Shown: piece after piece, positions 11,436 to 12,455 of the stretch | Numbering within the stretch: the stretch's first letter is position 1 | How the letters are laid out: the number at the start of each line of letters is the position of its first letter | Assembly (NCBI GenBank): GCA_016212785.1 | Contig: JACRDW010000050.1 | Location: 1-12,455, forward strand | Length of the DNA stretch: 12,455 nucleotides | Origin: Methanobacteriota archaeon | GTDB lineage: Archaea; Hydrothermarchaeota; Hydrothermarchaeia; Hydrothermarchaeales; JACRDW01 | Reading direction: 5' to 3' | Program-made: the position numbers and the translations under genes | Notes under the pieces: generated by a model | Database searches by the model: none | Told to the model about the DNA's origin: nothing | The model's input: the letters and a program-made list of their open reading frames with translations, nothing else

Positions 11436-12455
11436 TTACCCCTTCGCAACCCCGAGCGGTACAAGCTTTGCGACCAGCTTGGAAATCCCTGCTCCGTGCG
11501 CGCTCTTCACAACTTCTCCCACGTCCTTGTATGCTTCGTGCGCTTCCTCTGCAAGCACGGGCTTGCTCGCCGCCTTTACGTATATCCCCCTGCTTGCAAG
11601 CTCCTTTAGAATTTTGTCCCCCCAGAACTGCCTCTTGGCTGCTTCCCTGCTCATCTTTCTTCCTGCGCCGTGACAGGTTGAGCCAAAGGTTTCTGCCATC
11701 GCTCTCTCAGTTCCAGCGAGCAGATAGCTTTCTGAGCCCATGTCTCCAGGAATCAGCACAGGCTGACCGCAATCTCTGTACTTTTTGGGGATATGCTCAT
11801 TACCAGGTCCGAATGCTCTGGTTGCTCCTTTTCTGTGCACGTAGCACTCTCTTAAAGCACCGTCAATTCCATGCTTTTCGAATTTTGCAATGTTGTGCGC
11901 AACCTCATAGATTGTTGACATACCCATATTCTCTGCCTTTCTGCCCAAGACTTTTTCAAAGGATTCTCTCGTCCAGTGCGCTATCGCCTGCCTGTTAGCA
12001 AACCCGTAATTTACTCCGCAGCACATCGCAGCATAGTAGTCCTGCGCTTCCCTAGAGCTTGCGGGTGCGCACGCCAGCTGCCTGTCGGGCAATTCGATTT
12101 TATATTTTTTGGACGCAGCCTCCATGACTTTGAGGTAATCAGAGCAGATTTGATGCCCGCAGCCTCTTGAGCCGGAGTGAATCATCACAGTTACCTGACC
12201 TACTCCACTTATTCCAAACGCCTTTGCAATTTTCTCGTCGTATATCTCCTTGACCTCCTGGATTTCCAGAAAGTGATTGCCAGAGCCTAATGTTCCGAGC
12301 TGCGGCTCCCCTCTCTTCTTCGCAAAATCGCTGACCTTAGCAGCATCCGCCCCCTCCATGCAGCCGTTCTCTTCTATATTTTCTAAATCCTCAGCCCAGC
12401 CGTAGCCTTTCTCTACCGCCCACTTTGCGCCGTTTTCTAAAACTTCGTCAAGCTC
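11436..12455 (-). CDS. rtcB: RNA-splicing ligase RtcB, 5'-truncated
   Basis: RtcB joins tRNA exon halves (2',3'-cyclic phosphate or 3'-phosphate to 5'-OH) using GTP and Mn2+. The frame is open to the right edge; 340 residues are visible and about 140 N-terminal residues, including the GDVHxG region and a metal-binding Cys, lie beyond. Visible motifs are [13 protein letters not shown] (metal-site Asn/His), [58 protein letters not shown] and [15 protein letters not shown], whose His (visible residue 262) is the guanylylated nucleophile. The ATG at 12359 is internal, since typical RtcB sequence ([19 protein letters not shown]) precedes it. No intein lies in the visible part, although RtcB often carries one. 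It converges on the accessory block and ends 63 bp from the small membrane protein gene. Confidence 0.97.
   Translation of the reverse strand, partial: ELDEVLENGAKWAVEKGYGWAEDLENIEENGCMEGADAAKVSDFAKKRGEPQLGTLGSGNHFLEIQEVKEIYDEKIAKAFGISGVGQVTVMIHSGSRGCGHQICSDYLKVMEAASKKYKIELPDRQLACAPASSREAQDYYAAMCCGVNYGFANRQAIAHWTRESFEKVLGRKAENMGMSTIYEVAHNIAKFEKHGIDGALRECYVHRKGATRAFGPGNEHIPKKYRDCGQPVLIPGDMGSESYLLAGTERAMAETFGSTCHGAGRKMSREAAKRQFWGDKILKELASRGIYVKAASKPVLAEEAHEAYKDVGEVVKSAHGAGISKLVAKLVPLGVAKG

Noticed and set aside
11420..11998. Plus-strand open frame of 192 codons
   Set aside because: It is antisense to rtcB, whose motifs are unmistakable; the translation is Leu/Ser/Arg/Pro-rich as expected for an antisense shadow.

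Overview
The window is archaeal. It carries archaeal-type tRNA and RNA enzymes (a THUMP-methyltransferase of the tRNA guanine-10 dimethyltransferase type, RNase Z and the ligase RtcB), two proteins of families described mainly from archaea (UPF0201 and DUF1512) and two tandem proteins with four CBS domains each. Several genes have TATA-like boxes about 27-29 nt before the start codon, as expected for leaderless archaeal mRNAs. A euryarchaeal lineage fits best, but no marker here fixes the order or genus.

Region 1 (1-7424 and 11436-12455) looks like conserved core genome. It is compact and arranged in convergent and divergent pairs. The genes are the 3' part of PRPP synthase (prs), facing two CBS-domain proteins with four domains each; a THUMP-methyltransferase sharing a divergent promoter with the CBS pair; an HD-domain phosphohydrolase; RNase Z; a TIM-barrel sugar-phosphate isomerase/endonuclease-IV-like protein coupled to a UPF0201 RNA-binding-fold protein; and a DUF1512 membrane-anchored protein. 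The 5'-truncated rtcB lies at the right edge. Gene ends overlap by 14 and 21 nt in two convergent pairs. tRNA maturation is a clear theme: 3' trimming by RNase Z, G10 methylation, and intron ligation by RtcB.

Region 2 (about 7449-11413) looks like an accessory stress/membrane block between the DUF1512 gene and rtcB. It is bounded by two 24-nt direct repeats that agree at 22 positions. From left to right it holds a broken small gene (frameshifted at a run of nine A), a DUF202 membrane protein with unusual arginine codons, and an operon read leftward: degenerate UspA-like protein, TauE/SafE-type anion permease, tandem UspA protein. A divergent pair, read rightward, follows: a winged-helix regulator and a small three-helix membrane protein. 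The 195-bp AT-rich region between the two divergent units contains an 11-bp-periodic array of RTATTAA-like elements, the natural candidate for the regulator's operator. Removing the block at the repeats would leave DUF1512 and rtcB as convergent neighbours about 70 bp apart.

The best candidate for a little-described system is this block: a permease sandwiched between two UspA-like proteins, one of which has lost its nucleotide-binding signature, controlled from a phased operator array by a regulator paired with a membrane protein. Its function as a unit is inference.
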